A stretch of 64,000 nt of DNA. Source: Clostridia bacterium. GTDB lineage: Bacteria; Bacillota; Clostridia; Lachnospirales; Lachnospiraceae. Shown here in pieces: positions 9,030 through 16,658 of this stretch. Numbering within the stretch: position 1 is the first letter of the stretch; each line of letters starts with the position of its first letter. The notes below the pieces were generated by a model. That model made no database searches. It was not told where the DNA came from and saw only the letters and a program-made list of their open reading frames with translations. The stretch lies in assembly GCA_003249225.1 (NCBI GenBank), contig QKJQ01000002.1, positions 1-64,000 on the forward strand. Direction: 5' to 3'. The translations under genes were made by a program, and so were the position numbers.

Positions 9030-9881
9030 TTATTGATAGGAATGAATTAATGCTTGTACAAACTCATGGTTGGTCTTTCTATCCAGCAAAGGAGTTTCTG
9101 TGCTTAAAACTTTGCTTTTATCATGAAAGGTACTCTTTTCTTCCTTATATAAGATACCGATCGGAATCTGATCACCAAATTCCATAGATTTTATCATAGC
9201 GGCTGCTTTATCGCTGCTGTCATAAGTCTCATCAAGCTCATAGACCCTCTTGTTATACCATCCAAAGGTGTTGGTCTTATTAAAGCTTACGCAGGGCATT
9301 AATATATCGACCAGAGCATACCCTTTGTATTCGATAGCCTGCTTCATCAAAGAGACCAGATGCTCTTTGCGGCCGGAGAAGCCACGTGCTACAAAGCCTG
9401 CACCGGAAGCAATGGAAAGAAGGACCGGGTTAAGTGGTTCGTTGAAATTCCCATCTGTCTGAACACCGGTCACCAGTCCCACCACAGAGGTCGGGGAAGC
9501 CTGGCCCTTTGTCAGGCCATAAATCTGGTTATCGTGAACAAAGTGAGTAATATCTACATTTCTACGGATGTTATGGATAAAGTGATTGCCGCCCTCACCA
9601 TAAGAGTCTCCGTCGCCGGTATCAACAATGACCGTTAGCTTATCGTTTGCAATCTTGGCTCCGACAGCAGCCGGAAGGGAACGACCATGCAGTCCGCAGA
9701 AAGCGTTCGCATTGATATACTGCGGTGTTTTCGCTGCCTGACCAATGCCCGCAGCAACCAATACCTCACTGGGGTCTTTCCCTAACTCATTCAAAGCAGT
9801 CTTTAGACAATCCAAGATTGAAAAATGTCCACAACCCGGGCACCACGCTGTCTCATAGGTACAAAAGTTTCCTTCACTCAT
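9030..9881 (-). CDS. 2-oxoacid:ferredoxin oxidoreductase, beta (TPP-binding) subunit
   Basis: Catalyses, with the alpha/gamma partner, CoA-dependent oxidative decarboxylation of a 2-oxoacid with ferredoxin as electron acceptor, or the reverse. At 283 aa it has the family features: C14 and C17 in CPGCGH, CGLHGR, and the thiamine-pyrophosphate/Mg motif GDGDS (89-93) completed by DNQIYGLTKGQ (117-127). Its start overlaps the partner's stop by 4 bp (ATGA), so the subunits are translationally coupled. Substrate (2-oxoglutarate, branched-chain oxoacid or other) cannot be fixed from sequence; the two-gene layout with a gamma-alpha fusion is common for Kor/Vor-type enzymes. The iron-sulfur delta subunit is not encoded next to it. 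Confidence 0.88.
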   Translation of the reverse strand: MSEGNFCTYETAWCPGCGHFSILDCLKTALNELGKDPSEVLVAAGIGQAAKTPQYINANAFCGLHGRSLPAAVGAKIANDKLTVIVDTGDGDSYGEGGNHFIHNIRRNVDITHFVHDNQIYGLTKGQASPTSVVGLVTGVQTDGNFNEPLNPVLLSIASGAGFVARGFSGRKEHLVSLMKQAIEYKGYALVDILMPCVSFNKTNTFGWYNKRVYELDETYDSSDKAAAMIKSMEFGDQIPIGILYKEEKSTFHDKSKVLSTETPLLDRKTNHEFVQALIHSYQ

Positions 9882-11548
9882 TTTAATTCCTCCTTCCGTA
9901 TAAACTCTGCAATCTCTTCTGCACAGATCTGTCTTCCGTCATATTTTAAGATGCGGTCATCGCAGGTGATTCCGGTTTCTTCACGAATCAAGCCGGCTAA
10001 TTGACCTGTTGCATTCTGCTCGATATTGATAATTCGGTGTGCCTTCGCAGCTTTTTCTCTTAACAGCTTTTGCGGAAGCGGATACACGTCTCCAAATATT
10101 AATGCAGCATAACGGTTGTTCTTATCAGCATTCAGGATACGGACCGCCTCTTCGATGGGTCCCCAGGTAGAACCCCAGCCGACGAAAAGTGTATCAAAGT
10201 TGTCGGGTCCGACGAAATCCGGTTCCTGCAGTTCTTTTTCAAGGCCCTCAAGCTTTTTCATACGCTTGTCCATCATTTTGATTCGTACATCTGCAGCTTC
10301 TGTTATCTTACCATATTCGTCGTGCTCGTCACTGTCAATGGAAATCAGATGTTTTGTTTTTCCTGGAATCAAACGTGGGGAAATACCGTCTTTCGTGTAG
10401 CGATAGCGAAGATACTCGCCTTCTTCTCTGTGTTCAGAAGCGGGTTCCGCTATTTGCTGCCTCATCGGATCAAAGGCCTGAACCGTTGAAGTGGAATCTC
10501 CAAGATACTGGTCACTTAATAATATGACAGGTATCTGATATTTTTCAGCCAGATGAAAGGCACGCATTGTCTGATAAAAGGCATCAGCGGGAGTACGCAA
10601 TGCAATTACCATACGCGGAAACTCGCCTTGTGATGCAGAAATAACAAATTTGAGATCGCTCTGTTCCGTTCTTGTCGGAAGTCCGGTTACCGGGCCGGGA
10701 CGCTGAACGTCAATGACAACGAGTGGGATTTCAGCCATACCGGAGAGTCCGAGAGCTTCTACCTTCAGCGAGAAACCGCCGCCTGAGGTGCCGGTCATAG
10801 ACCTTGCACCGGCATAGGAAGCACCAATTGCCATATTTATGGCAGCAATCTCATCCTCAGCCTGCTCTACTACGATTCCGGCTTCCTTTGCGTGCTCGGC
10901 CAGTGACTCCATAATTACAGTAGAAGGGGACATCGGGTATGCGCTGTAGAATCGTAAGCCAGCCGCAACAGCACCAAGTGCAACCGCCCGGCTGCCCGAG
11001 ATAAGCATAAAATCCTGAAAAGCTCCATTCAAATGTTCGAATCGCTTTTCAACGAGCTGATAACCTTCCTGGACTGCTTTTTTATTGATATCTAGATATT
11101 GTTCTTTCACAAAGGCAGCCAGAACCTCTTCGACAAGATCAAGATTCTCGCCAAACAGCTTTAAAATAACGCCTACGGCTACCGTGCCTAAGACGCGATC
11201 ATTTCCCAGCTGTTTTGCTATATCACTAAGATCCAATGGAAGAAGTCTGGTGTCTGACACCGCCAGACGGCTGTCGCATAGTATAAAACCATTCTCCTTT
11301 AGCTGGTCCTTATGCAAAAGGACGGTTTCTTCATCGAGTGCAATCATTCCATCGAGTCGGTAGCTGTGTGAATGTATCGGCTCGATACCAAAACGAAGTA
11401 AAGAAAAATTGTGTCCACCTCGTACGCGGGACATAAGATCTCTGGATGTAAATACATTGTAACCTGACCTTTTAAGCAGCTTTTCCAGAATTGCAACGGT
11501 CGTTTCAATTCCCTGACCTGCTGCTCCGCCAATAAGTAAATTATACAT
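9878..11548 (-). CDS. 2-oxoacid:ferredoxin oxidoreductase, fused gamma-alpha subunit
   Basis: First gene of the operon with the beta subunit. At 556 aa it fuses the gamma domain (about 1-185, with GGAAGQG at 7-13 and the RVRGGHNF pattern) to the alpha pyrimidine-binding domain (about 186-556, beginning ALGAVAAGLRFYSAYPMSPS). The start ATG has AGGAGG 10 nt upstream. The fusion order gamma then alpha is normal for KorA-type proteins. About 420 bp lies between it and the divergently read queT leader; no convincing - strand promoter was recognised there. Confidence 0.88.
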   Translation of the reverse strand: MYNLLIGGAAGQGIETTVAILEKLLKRSGYNVFTSRDLMSRVRGGHNFSLLRFGIEPIHSHSYRLDGMIALDEETVLLHKDQLKENGFILCDSRLAVSDTRLLPLDLSDIAKQLGNDRVLGTVAVGVILKLFGENLDLVEEVLAAFVKEQYLDINKKAVQEGYQLVEKRFEHLNGAFQDFMLISGSRAVALGAVAAGLRFYSAYPMSPSTVIMESLAEHAKEAGIVVEQAEDEIAAINMAIGASYAGARSMTGTSGGGFSLKVEALGLSGMAEIPLVVIDVQRPGPVTGLPTRTEQSDLKFVISASQGEFPRMVIALRTPADAFYQTMRAFHLAEKYQIPVILLSDQYLGDSTSTVQAFDPMRQQIAEPASEHREEGEYLRYRYTKDGISPRLIPGKTKHLISIDSDEHDEYGKITEAADVRIKMMDKRMKKLEGLEKELQEPDFVGPDNFDTLFVGWGSTWGPIEEAVRILNADKNNRYAALIFGDVYPLPQKLLREKAAKAHRIINIEQNATGQLAGLIREETGITCDDRILKYDGRQICAEEIAEFIRKEELK

Positions 11549-11865
11549 AGACCAATTTCCTCCTGTAATGTGCCTTGTTTCAATGTTACATTTTAGAGCT
11601 ACCTGTCGCTTTCACAACAATAGAAATACAAAACCGATACCAACAAAAACTCCTTTCTTGATTTTTTTATCATAACCGGTATGTACTGGCAATGAATGCG
11701 CACCATTCATGATGGCTATGATGGTAATGATTATTATTATCATAGTACAAATACCATGTTCTGTAAATCAAAAACGAAGGAATTCTTGTGTCTTAAATAT
11801 GACCTGCGCCTAAATCAATGCCAGAGAACAGTGAAAATCAGAAGGAATGCAATGTGCGTAAACAC
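11549..11865. other. Intergenic region between oxidoreductase operon and queT promoter
   Basis: No coding sequence with a ribosome site was found. It should hold the promoter of the divergent oxidoreductase operon, but no clear -35/-10 pair stands out. ATG/CAT-rich short repeats occur around 11690-11740. Confidence 0.4.
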
Positions 11866-11893
11866 TTGACAACCTTTATTTTCATGCTATACT
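11866..11893 (+). promoter_or_regulatory. Probable native promoter of queT, now cut off by the element
   Basis: -35 TTGACA (11866-11871), 16-bp spacer, -10 TATACT (11888-11893). About 80 bp downstream lies the left attachment repeat, which is the 5' half of the queT riboswitch. In the empty site this promoter would read straight into the riboswitch and queT. Confidence 0.75.
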
Positions 11894-11972
11894 TAACAAG
11901 TTATAAAACGCCCTAAAAACAAGGTCAATAAGGGTAACATAGGAGAGGAAGAAAAATCTTATGTTAACAAAC

Positions 11973-11990
11973 CGTGTGTTCGAGACCTTC
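11973..11990 (+). repeat. Left attachment site (direct repeat)
   Basis: CGTGTGTTCGAGACCTTC, identical to 15781-15798. Bases on either side differ between the copies, so the identity core is exactly 18 bp. It equals the P1 5' strand plus loop of the riboswitch, orphaned from its 3' half. Confidence 0.9.
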
Positions 11991-12010
11991 GTGTACGTCT
12001 TAGCTTATTT

Positions 12011-12060
12011 ATATCCCTATTTAAAAATATATCCCTATATAAAATATATAGGGATATAAG
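12011..12060 (-). terminator. Terminator at the left end of the element
   Basis: A near-perfect 14-bp dyad (TATATCCCTATATA at 12028-12041, TATATAGGGATATA at 12045-12058) followed on the - strand by a T-rich run. It ends the ATPase-TOPRIM transcript just inside the left att site. A third partial TATCCCTAT lies at 12012-12020. Confidence 0.7.
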
Positions 12061-12071
12061 TAATTTAATTG

Positions 12072-12911
12072 CTATGCTACTAAAAAAGTAATATTTATCC
12101 TTTCCTGATATAGTACCAATGCTTTTCTTAATTTTGTATGTAAGAAATCGGAATGTCGATATGCACACCTTAATCCCGACTCTATTTGTCTCCCATTAAC
12201 TCCCTTCTTTTTATACATATTACATATGGCAGCAAATAAATTCGCGAAATCATGCCCTTGAGTTATTTCTAATAATTCATTGGTGCTTATTTCTTCCAAA
12301 TAAAGCTGTCTAACTCTGTTGTCTCTCATTTCATCAAATGCAGAGTTATTTATTTTCTTAATATTTTTACTTAACACTTCTACATCAATTATTTCTTTGT
12401 TTTTTATGGCATTATTTATGGATACCCCTTTAATAATAAGTCCCCAGCTTTCTTCTTCATTTAATTTTCTAACATAACTTAAATACCTAAGTTCTGATAA
12501 TAACTTTTCTCTGAGTTCACTTACTTCTGTTTTACCATTATAATACTCGTGATAAACACTTCTGAAACTATTATCATTTTCAATAAACATCATTTCCATA
12601 CAGCAATTATCATATACAAATATTCCATCCGCACTCATTATGTGATTGCAATAATCTTTATCTCTAATTCCAATTACTCTAATATTACTTTTAAAAATTT
12701 TACATGCTATTTCTTCAACACCTGTTTTTCCATCATAAGATTCATATAAATATACATTATCATCTAATTCTGACTTCAAAAATTTAATGTCATCTTCGCC
12801 TTCAACTACAACATATATGTGATTTCTTTCAATATCAGCTCCTAATGACAATCTTATATCTGACACAATATCATCTTTAGTTAAGTTGCTCTTTATTGAA
12901 TTGTTCTGCAT
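12072..12911 (-). CDS. ariB: DUF4435/TOPRIM effector, PARIS AriB-like
   Basis: Predicted nuclease-type effector of a two-gene anti-phage system. The 279-aa protein has a TOPRIM-like core: catalytic glutamate E37 in VVVEGEDD and the acidic pair D84/D86 in GIRDKDY. It also has the DUF4435 signature FVYDNCCMEMMFI. In characterised PARIS systems AriB is held inactive by the ATPase AriA and on phage anti-restriction signals is released to cleave host tRNA. The start lies inside the ATPase gene (35-bp overlap), which fixes them as one translationally coupled unit. Codon use is AT-rich. Alternative: another OLD-like ATPase/TOPRIM pair; the DUF4435 pattern favours PARIS. Confidence 0.75.
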   Translation of the reverse strand: MQNNSIKSNLTKDDIVSDIRLSLGADIERNHIYVVVEGEDDIKFLKSELDDNVYLYESYDGKTGVEEIACKIFKSNIRVIGIRDKDYCNHIMSADGIFVYDNCCMEMMFIENDNSFRSVYHEYYNGKTEVSELREKLLSELRYLSYVRKLNEEESWGLIIKGVSINNAIKNKEIIDVEVLSKNIKKINNSAFDEMRDNRVRQLYLEEISTNELLEITQGHDFANLFAAICNMYKKKGVNGRQIESGLRCAYRHSDFLHTKLRKALVLYQERINITFLVA

Positions 12912-14166
12912 ATATTTCTCCTAAGTCGATTTGATAATCCCAATGATTATTTATTATCTGTGGTGAATGAGTTGCAACAATAACATTCATATTTTTATAT
13001 TGAATGATTTTCATTAAGTCATCCATAAATCGTTTTTGCCAAGTAATATGCAGAGATATTTCTGGTTCATCAATTAATAATAAAATGTTATTACTTGTTT
13101 CAAATATTAACTGGTAAAATAATACTATCTCTTGCTTTTCACCAGATGATAACTGGCTTAAATTTAAATCCTTCTTTTCATTTTCTTTATCTATTACACT
13201 AATTCCCTCTTTTCTAGATATCTTAATTTCTTTAAAAGACAATCTGTCATTTATTATATCTGTATACATATCTAATTTATTTATAAAATCATCATATTCT
13301 TTGTACTTTATGTCAAAGTCATCAAAGTATATTTTTAAAGCTTTAGCATGTTCATCCTTAAAAAGAACATTACCTAAGTTTTGCATTGTTGACAAATCGT
13401 ATTTATTTATTTTTTCAAATCTCTTGTTCATTGTTTCAACTTTTTCATGATATTCTATTTCTGAGATAGCATCTTCATTTAAAAACAAACGATGAGGGTA
13501 GGTACTATCTAACCTATTAGCTACGGTAGAATAATTTGACATAACTTGTCCCATTAATGTTTTAAACTTATCTGGTAATTCTTCGATAACATTTAATACT
13601 TCTTGTTCTTCTCTTTGGCGGCGTACTTCTCTAATAAGTCTTTGCTCTTTTATAAAATAAATATCACCAAGAGAATTTTTTATGTTTTTCATTTCGGGTA
13701 TAATTTTTTTTATTATTCCATTATCCATGTCTATTGTGTCAATATCAGATATATCATCAATATAACATCTAGCCAGAAAATCATTATAATTTATTCGTTC
13801 TCCTCGCCTCATATCTAACCATGTATCATCACTTATCTTTCTCATATATGGTCTACGTTCAAGTCTGTTTGCTACATTTTCTTTGAATGTTTTTCCCTGA
13901 ACTCTAATACCATTTATTGTTAAATTATCTCCTGTCTTTTTTATTTCAACAACAGAATTATCCTCTAATTCTACAACTAATGACTTAAAATCTAAAGCAA
14001 AGAAAAACATTATCCCAATCATTTCTTTCCCAAGTGCATCAATACATTTTAAGATAGTTGATTTGCCATAACCATTTGGGCCTGTTAGTATAGTAAGCCC
14101 TTCTGATTTGAGAATTACATCATAATCAAACCTACCAAACAATTTTTTGATTTTTAAACTAATCAT
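12877..14166 (-). CDS. ariA: AAA/ABC-type ATPase, PARIS AriA-like
   Basis: Predicted sensor/ATPase partner of the DUF4435 protein. The 429-aa protein has Walker A GPNGYGKST (29-37), a long alpha-helical insertion (about 90-330), signature LSSGEKQ (339-345), Walker B ILLLIDEPE (E367 catalytic) and switch histidine H400 in VATHSP. This is the AAA_15/AAA_21-like build of AriA and relatives. The start has AAAGGAG 7 nt upstream and overlaps by ATGA the stop of a 10-codon leader ORF. It is the first full gene of the element's cargo operon, transcribed away from the integrase. Confidence 0.78.
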   Translation of the reverse strand: MISLKIKKLFGRFDYDVILKSEGLTILTGPNGYGKSTILKCIDALGKEMIGIMFFFALDFKSLVVELEDNSVVEIKKTGDNLTINGIRVQGKTFKENVANRLERRPYMRKISDDTWLDMRRGERINYNDFLARCYIDDISDIDTIDMDNGIIKKIIPEMKNIKNSLGDIYFIKEQRLIREVRRQREEQEVLNVIEELPDKFKTLMGQVMSNYSTVANRLDSTYPHRLFLNEDAISEIEYHEKVETMNKRFEKINKYDLSTMQNLGNVLFKDEHAKALKIYFDDFDIKYKEYDDFINKLDMYTDIINDRLSFKEIKISRKEGISVIDKENEKKDLNLSQLSSGEKQEIVLFYQLIFETSNNILLLIDEPEISLHITWQKRFMDDLMKIIQYKNMNVIVATHSPQIINNHWDYQIDLGEIYAEQFNKEQLN

Positions 14167-14195
14167 CTTTTTGCTCCTTTGTTTTTTCGCCTCAT
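14163..14195 (-). CDS. 10-codon leader ORF coupled to the ATPase
   Basis: ATG at 14195-14193 with a strong GGAGGT 6 nt upstream encodes the basic peptide MRRKNKGAKR and stops at TGA (14165-14163), which overlaps the ATPase start as ATGA. The ATPase site AAAGGAG lies inside this ORF, so ribosomes on the leader would gate ATPase initiation. Its size and position suggest a regulatory leader peptide; no homologue is known to me. Confidence 0.5.
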   Translation of the reverse strand: MRRKNKGAKR

Positions 14196-14367
14196 ATTTA
14201 TACCTCCAAATAATATATATTCTTATTTGAAAGAAATATTCTAAGCAAATTTAACTCTTTATATTCCTTAGTAAAATAAATGTTAGCACTGACTATAATT
14301 AATATTATAATACTTTAATGGTAAAAACAAGAAATATTATTTTAATATTTCTCTGACAAGACTATAC

Positions 14368-15498
14368 CTAAAATAAGTTTGAAATTTTCTGCATTTCCTC
14401 CTGCTTCGTATTAGGTAGAACATGGCTATACAAATCCATTGTCATAGAAAGACTGCTGTGTCCTAATATCGTCTTTAGTACTTGTGGCTCTATCTTATTT
14501 TCAATGCATCTGGTTGCAAACGTATGACGAAAGCAGTGACAGGTAATGTAATCAAAGGATATTCCTTCTTCTTCAATTACCTTTAATACCTTATTATTTT
14601 CGAGCGTTACCCTATCTCTGGTAATGGGTTCCCCATTATTTAAGCAGAATACAAACCTTTCATCATTTATATGGATAACATTGCTTTCTGTAACTTTGTA
14701 ATAGCGATTCTTTAACAAACCATATGCTTTATCAAGCATTGGTATCTGTCTTTTGGAGGTTTTTGTTTTAGGTTCATCCAGAAAATGCCCTTTATCAGGT
14801 ATATAAACTAATGTATGGTTTACATGAATAATTCTCTTTTGGAAGTCGAAATCCTTCCACTGTAAGGCACGTAATTCACCATTTCTCATCCCAGTCATTA
14901 GAGCTAACATAAAAAAGTCATATAAATAGCTTTGTTCTGCATATTTAAGGGAAAATTCTTGTTCTTCAACAGTAAAGACTTTTCTTTCTTTTTTAGCCTT
15001 TCCTTTTGGTATGGTGGCTAAAGGAACAGGATTTTTTGTAATGATACCGTTCTTTTCCGCCAGTTTGAAACAGCCATTTAGCATGGCAGAAATAAGCTTT
15101 ATACTACCTGTCGCAAAATCTTTGTGAACCAGTTCATTATAAAGCCTTTGAATATGCTATGGGCGTACATCCGTAAGTTTCTTATTTCCTAGCTTGCGTC
15201 TTATGTAATGGTTATAATGATTTTCATAGATGGTATATGTTCCAATCTTAATCGGATTTTTCTTATAATCTAGCATCCATGTTTCAAACCAAGCGTTCAA
15301 ACTTAGATTTTGCTTTTTCGCATATATGCCATGTTCCACCTCATACCGTAAATCATTTAGTTTCTTTTGGACTTCCTTAAGGCTCTTATCATAGACTGCA
15401 AATTTTTCTACATGATATTCAAATCTTCCCATGTACAAACCATCTACTCTCTGGGTTATTCCTTTAGGTAATTTGTTACCACTCTTATCAACTGCCAT
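14368..15498 (-). pseudogene. int: Tyrosine integrase interrupted by one amber codon
   Basis: Site-specific recombinase expected to have inserted the element. Read from the ATG at 15498 it gives an N-terminal arm-binding region and the start of the core-binding domain up to ...TDVRP, then TAG at 15159-15157. The same frame continues without shift (HIQRLYNELV...) through the core-binding and catalytic domains to 14368. The total is about 376 codons, a normal Tn916-like length. All catalytic residues are present: Arg in TGMRNGELRALQW, HxxR in CFRHTFATR, His in GHSS and the Tyr in MDLYSHV. A CAG-to-TAG change is the simplest history. The 238-residue C-terminal part could be made separately but would lack arm binding. 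Confidence 0.85.
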
Positions 15499-15524
15499 AT
15501 AAATTCCTTCCTTTCATTTTGCAA

Positions 15525-15574
15525 TAAAAAAAGGACACAGCTAGGTGAATTTAAAATCACGTAGTTATGCCCTT
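15525..15574 (-). terminator. Terminator or attenuator in the integrase leader
   Basis: On the - strand AAGGGCAT (15574-15567) pairs with GTGTCCTT (15538-15531) and a T-run follows. An inner GTGA/TCAC stem lies between. It sits about 30 bp upstream of the integrase start, so it either attenuates int or blocks read-through from outside. Confidence 0.6.
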
Positions 15575-15703
15575 TAATTAATGAATATAGATGATACTTA
15601 AGATTAAAATGCTAATATTATATGACTAGGCACCTCCCAAAATATATATTTTTTTCTCTAATAAAGGCATTACTAAAAAAGCTGTGTAAAAACTGTGTAG
15701 TAC

Positions 15704-15732
15704 TTGCCTTTTCTCTTCTTATGGTTTATAGT
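15704..15732 (+). promoter_or_regulatory. Outward-facing promoter at the right end of the element
   Basis: -35 TTGCCT (15704-15709), 17-bp spacer, -10 TATAGT (15727-15732), reading out of the element into the rebuilt riboswitch and queT. It would replace the native promoter at 11866-11893. Confidence 0.6.
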
Positions 15733-15742
15733 ATACTTTGGT

Positions 15743-15767
15743 GAAACCCTCACAAACGCTGGGTTTC
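15743..15767 (+). repeat. Hairpin between outward promoter and riboswitch
   Basis: GAAACCC (15743-15749) and GGGTTTC (15761-15767) form a perfect 7-bp stem with an 11-nt loop and no T-run. It could be an integrase-binding dyad or a transcript-stabilising 5' hairpin. Confidence 0.6.
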
Positions 15768-15780
15768 TCAACCATAACTT

Positions 15781-15798
15781 CGTGTGTTCGAGACCTTC
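15781..15798 (+). repeat. Right attachment site (direct repeat)
   Basis: Second copy of the 18-bp repeat at 11973-11990. Here it is joined to the 3' half of the riboswitch. Confidence 0.9.
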
Positions 15799-15823
15799 CA
15801 CACGTAAAACAAAACTAAAGGAG
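15781..15823 (+). promoter_or_regulatory. PreQ1-I-like riboswitch upstream of queT
   Basis: P1 is CGTGTG (15781-15786) with CACACG (15799-15804). The 12-nt loop TTCGAGACCTTC fits the UUC...ACC pattern of class-I preQ1 aptamers. It is followed by an A-rich tail ending AAAACTAA and then the ribosome site AAAGGAG, which would be sequestered on ligand binding. Loop length, tail and the queT context agree with this class. P2 pairing is short (AG with CU) and was not tested by folding. Regulation would be translational, since no terminator follows. Confidence 0.75.
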
Positions 15824-15832
15824 AATTAAAGA

Positions 15833-16342
15833 ATGATCGAAAGAAAGAAAACGCTGAGCGTTATTTTTATTGCTCAGGCTGCTATTATTGCGGCACTTTA
15901 TGTAGTTATGGTCATGGTACTTCCCATGATCAGCAGCGGACCGATTCAGGCAAGAATCGCAGAGGCACTGACGGTTCTGGCGGCATTTACACCGGCAGCG
16001 ATTCCAGGACTTACGATTGGCTGTCTGCTTGCTAACATTCTTACCGGCGGTGTAATCGTTGATGTGATCTGTGGAACCGCAGCTACTTTAATCGGAGCGA
16101 TCGGTACCTGGCTGCTCCGAAAGAATAAGTATCTTGCACCTATCCCTCCCATCCTTGCGAATGCAATCATCATTCCATGGGTCATCAAATATGCCTATGG
16201 TGATGGCTGGCCAATCTGGCTGCTTATGATAACCGTTGGTGTAGGAGAGATCATATCCTGTGGTGTACTTGGATTGCTTCTGGTATTTGCAGTAAAGAAG
16301 CTTCCCTTTTCGGTGCGGGAGAAGATGCATCTTAATAACTAA
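15833..16342 (+). CDS. queT: QueT family ECF transporter S component (queuosine precursor uptake)
   Basis: Substrate-binding membrane subunit of an energy-coupling-factor transporter, expected to import preQ1 or a related 7-deazaguanine for tRNA queuosine. The 169-aa protein has 5-6 TM helices with the QueT-typical stretches QARIAEALTVLAAFTPAAIP, GLTIGCLLANIL, a D-x-x-CGTAATLIGA motif and PPILANAII. GGAG lies 9 nt before the ATG. The preQ1-like riboswitch directly upstream independently supports the substrate. The shared EcfAA'T module is not in this window. The insertion at 11973-15798 separates it from its native promoter. Confidence 0.88.
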   Translation: MIERKKTLSVIFIAQAAIIAALYVVMVMVLPMISSGPIQARIAEALTVLAAFTPAAIPGLTIGCLLANILTGGVIVDVICGTAATLIGAIGTWLLRKNKYLAPIPPILANAIIIPWVIKYAYGDGWPIWLLMITVGVGEIISCGVLGLLLVFAVKKLPFSVREKMHLNN

Positions 16343-16460
16343 GGTACGAATATAGGATAGATTTTTGGGTAAAAGAAGGCAGAAAAGAAGATGTATTTTA
16401 TAACGAAGTTACTGCCATGAAAAATAGACTGTAAATACACATTCAAGCATATCAGCGGGA

Positions 16461-16492
16461 ACATCCGAAGGAAACTTCGGGTGTTTTTTCTT
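16461..16492 (+). terminator. Terminator after queT
   Basis: ACATCCGAAG (16461-16470), GAAA loop, CTTCGGGTGT (16475-16484), followed by a T-run. Confidence 0.9.
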
Positions 16493-16548
16493 TTTTTGAA
16501 AGCTCTTTTTCTATTTACTTTAAAAAAACAATCTTTTTTTGTCTGAAT

Positions 16549-16577
16549 ACCCCCATAAAAAAATTATTTTGTACGAA
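16549..16577 (+). promoter_or_regulatory. SigI-type promoter (autoregulation of sigI)
   Basis: ACCCCC at 16549-16554 and CGAA at 16574-16577 are 19 bp apart, about 82 bp before the sigI start. These match the -35 (ACCCCC) and -10 (CGAA) elements known for sigma-I promoters in Bacillus and cellulolytic Clostridia, and sigI operons are usually self-activated. Confidence 0.75.
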
Positions 16578-16658
16578 TATATAAATATAACACCTTACAA
16601 ATGCCGATGTAATGGGAAATAGGGAAAAAGGTGCGTTTCAGGGAAAAGGAGGGATGCT

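Larger units (their letters stand above)
11973..15798. mobile_element. 3.8-kb integrative element carrying a PARIS-like defence pair
   Basis: Bounded by an 18-bp perfect direct repeat (11973-11990 and 15781-15798). It contains, all on the - strand, a tyrosine integrase at the right end, an AAA ATPase and a DUF4435/TOPRIM protein. The interior is visibly more AT-rich than the flanks. The repeat is part of the queT preQ1-like riboswitch, so integration occurred within that RNA. The integrase has one in-frame amber codon and no excisionase was recognised, so the copy is probably immobile now. Confidence 0.85.

Noticed and set aside
11973-11990. TTCGAG in the att repeat resembles a tRNA T-loop
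   Set aside because: No tRNA arms or acceptor stem surround either copy; the right copy folds as a preQ1-I-like aptamer before queT.
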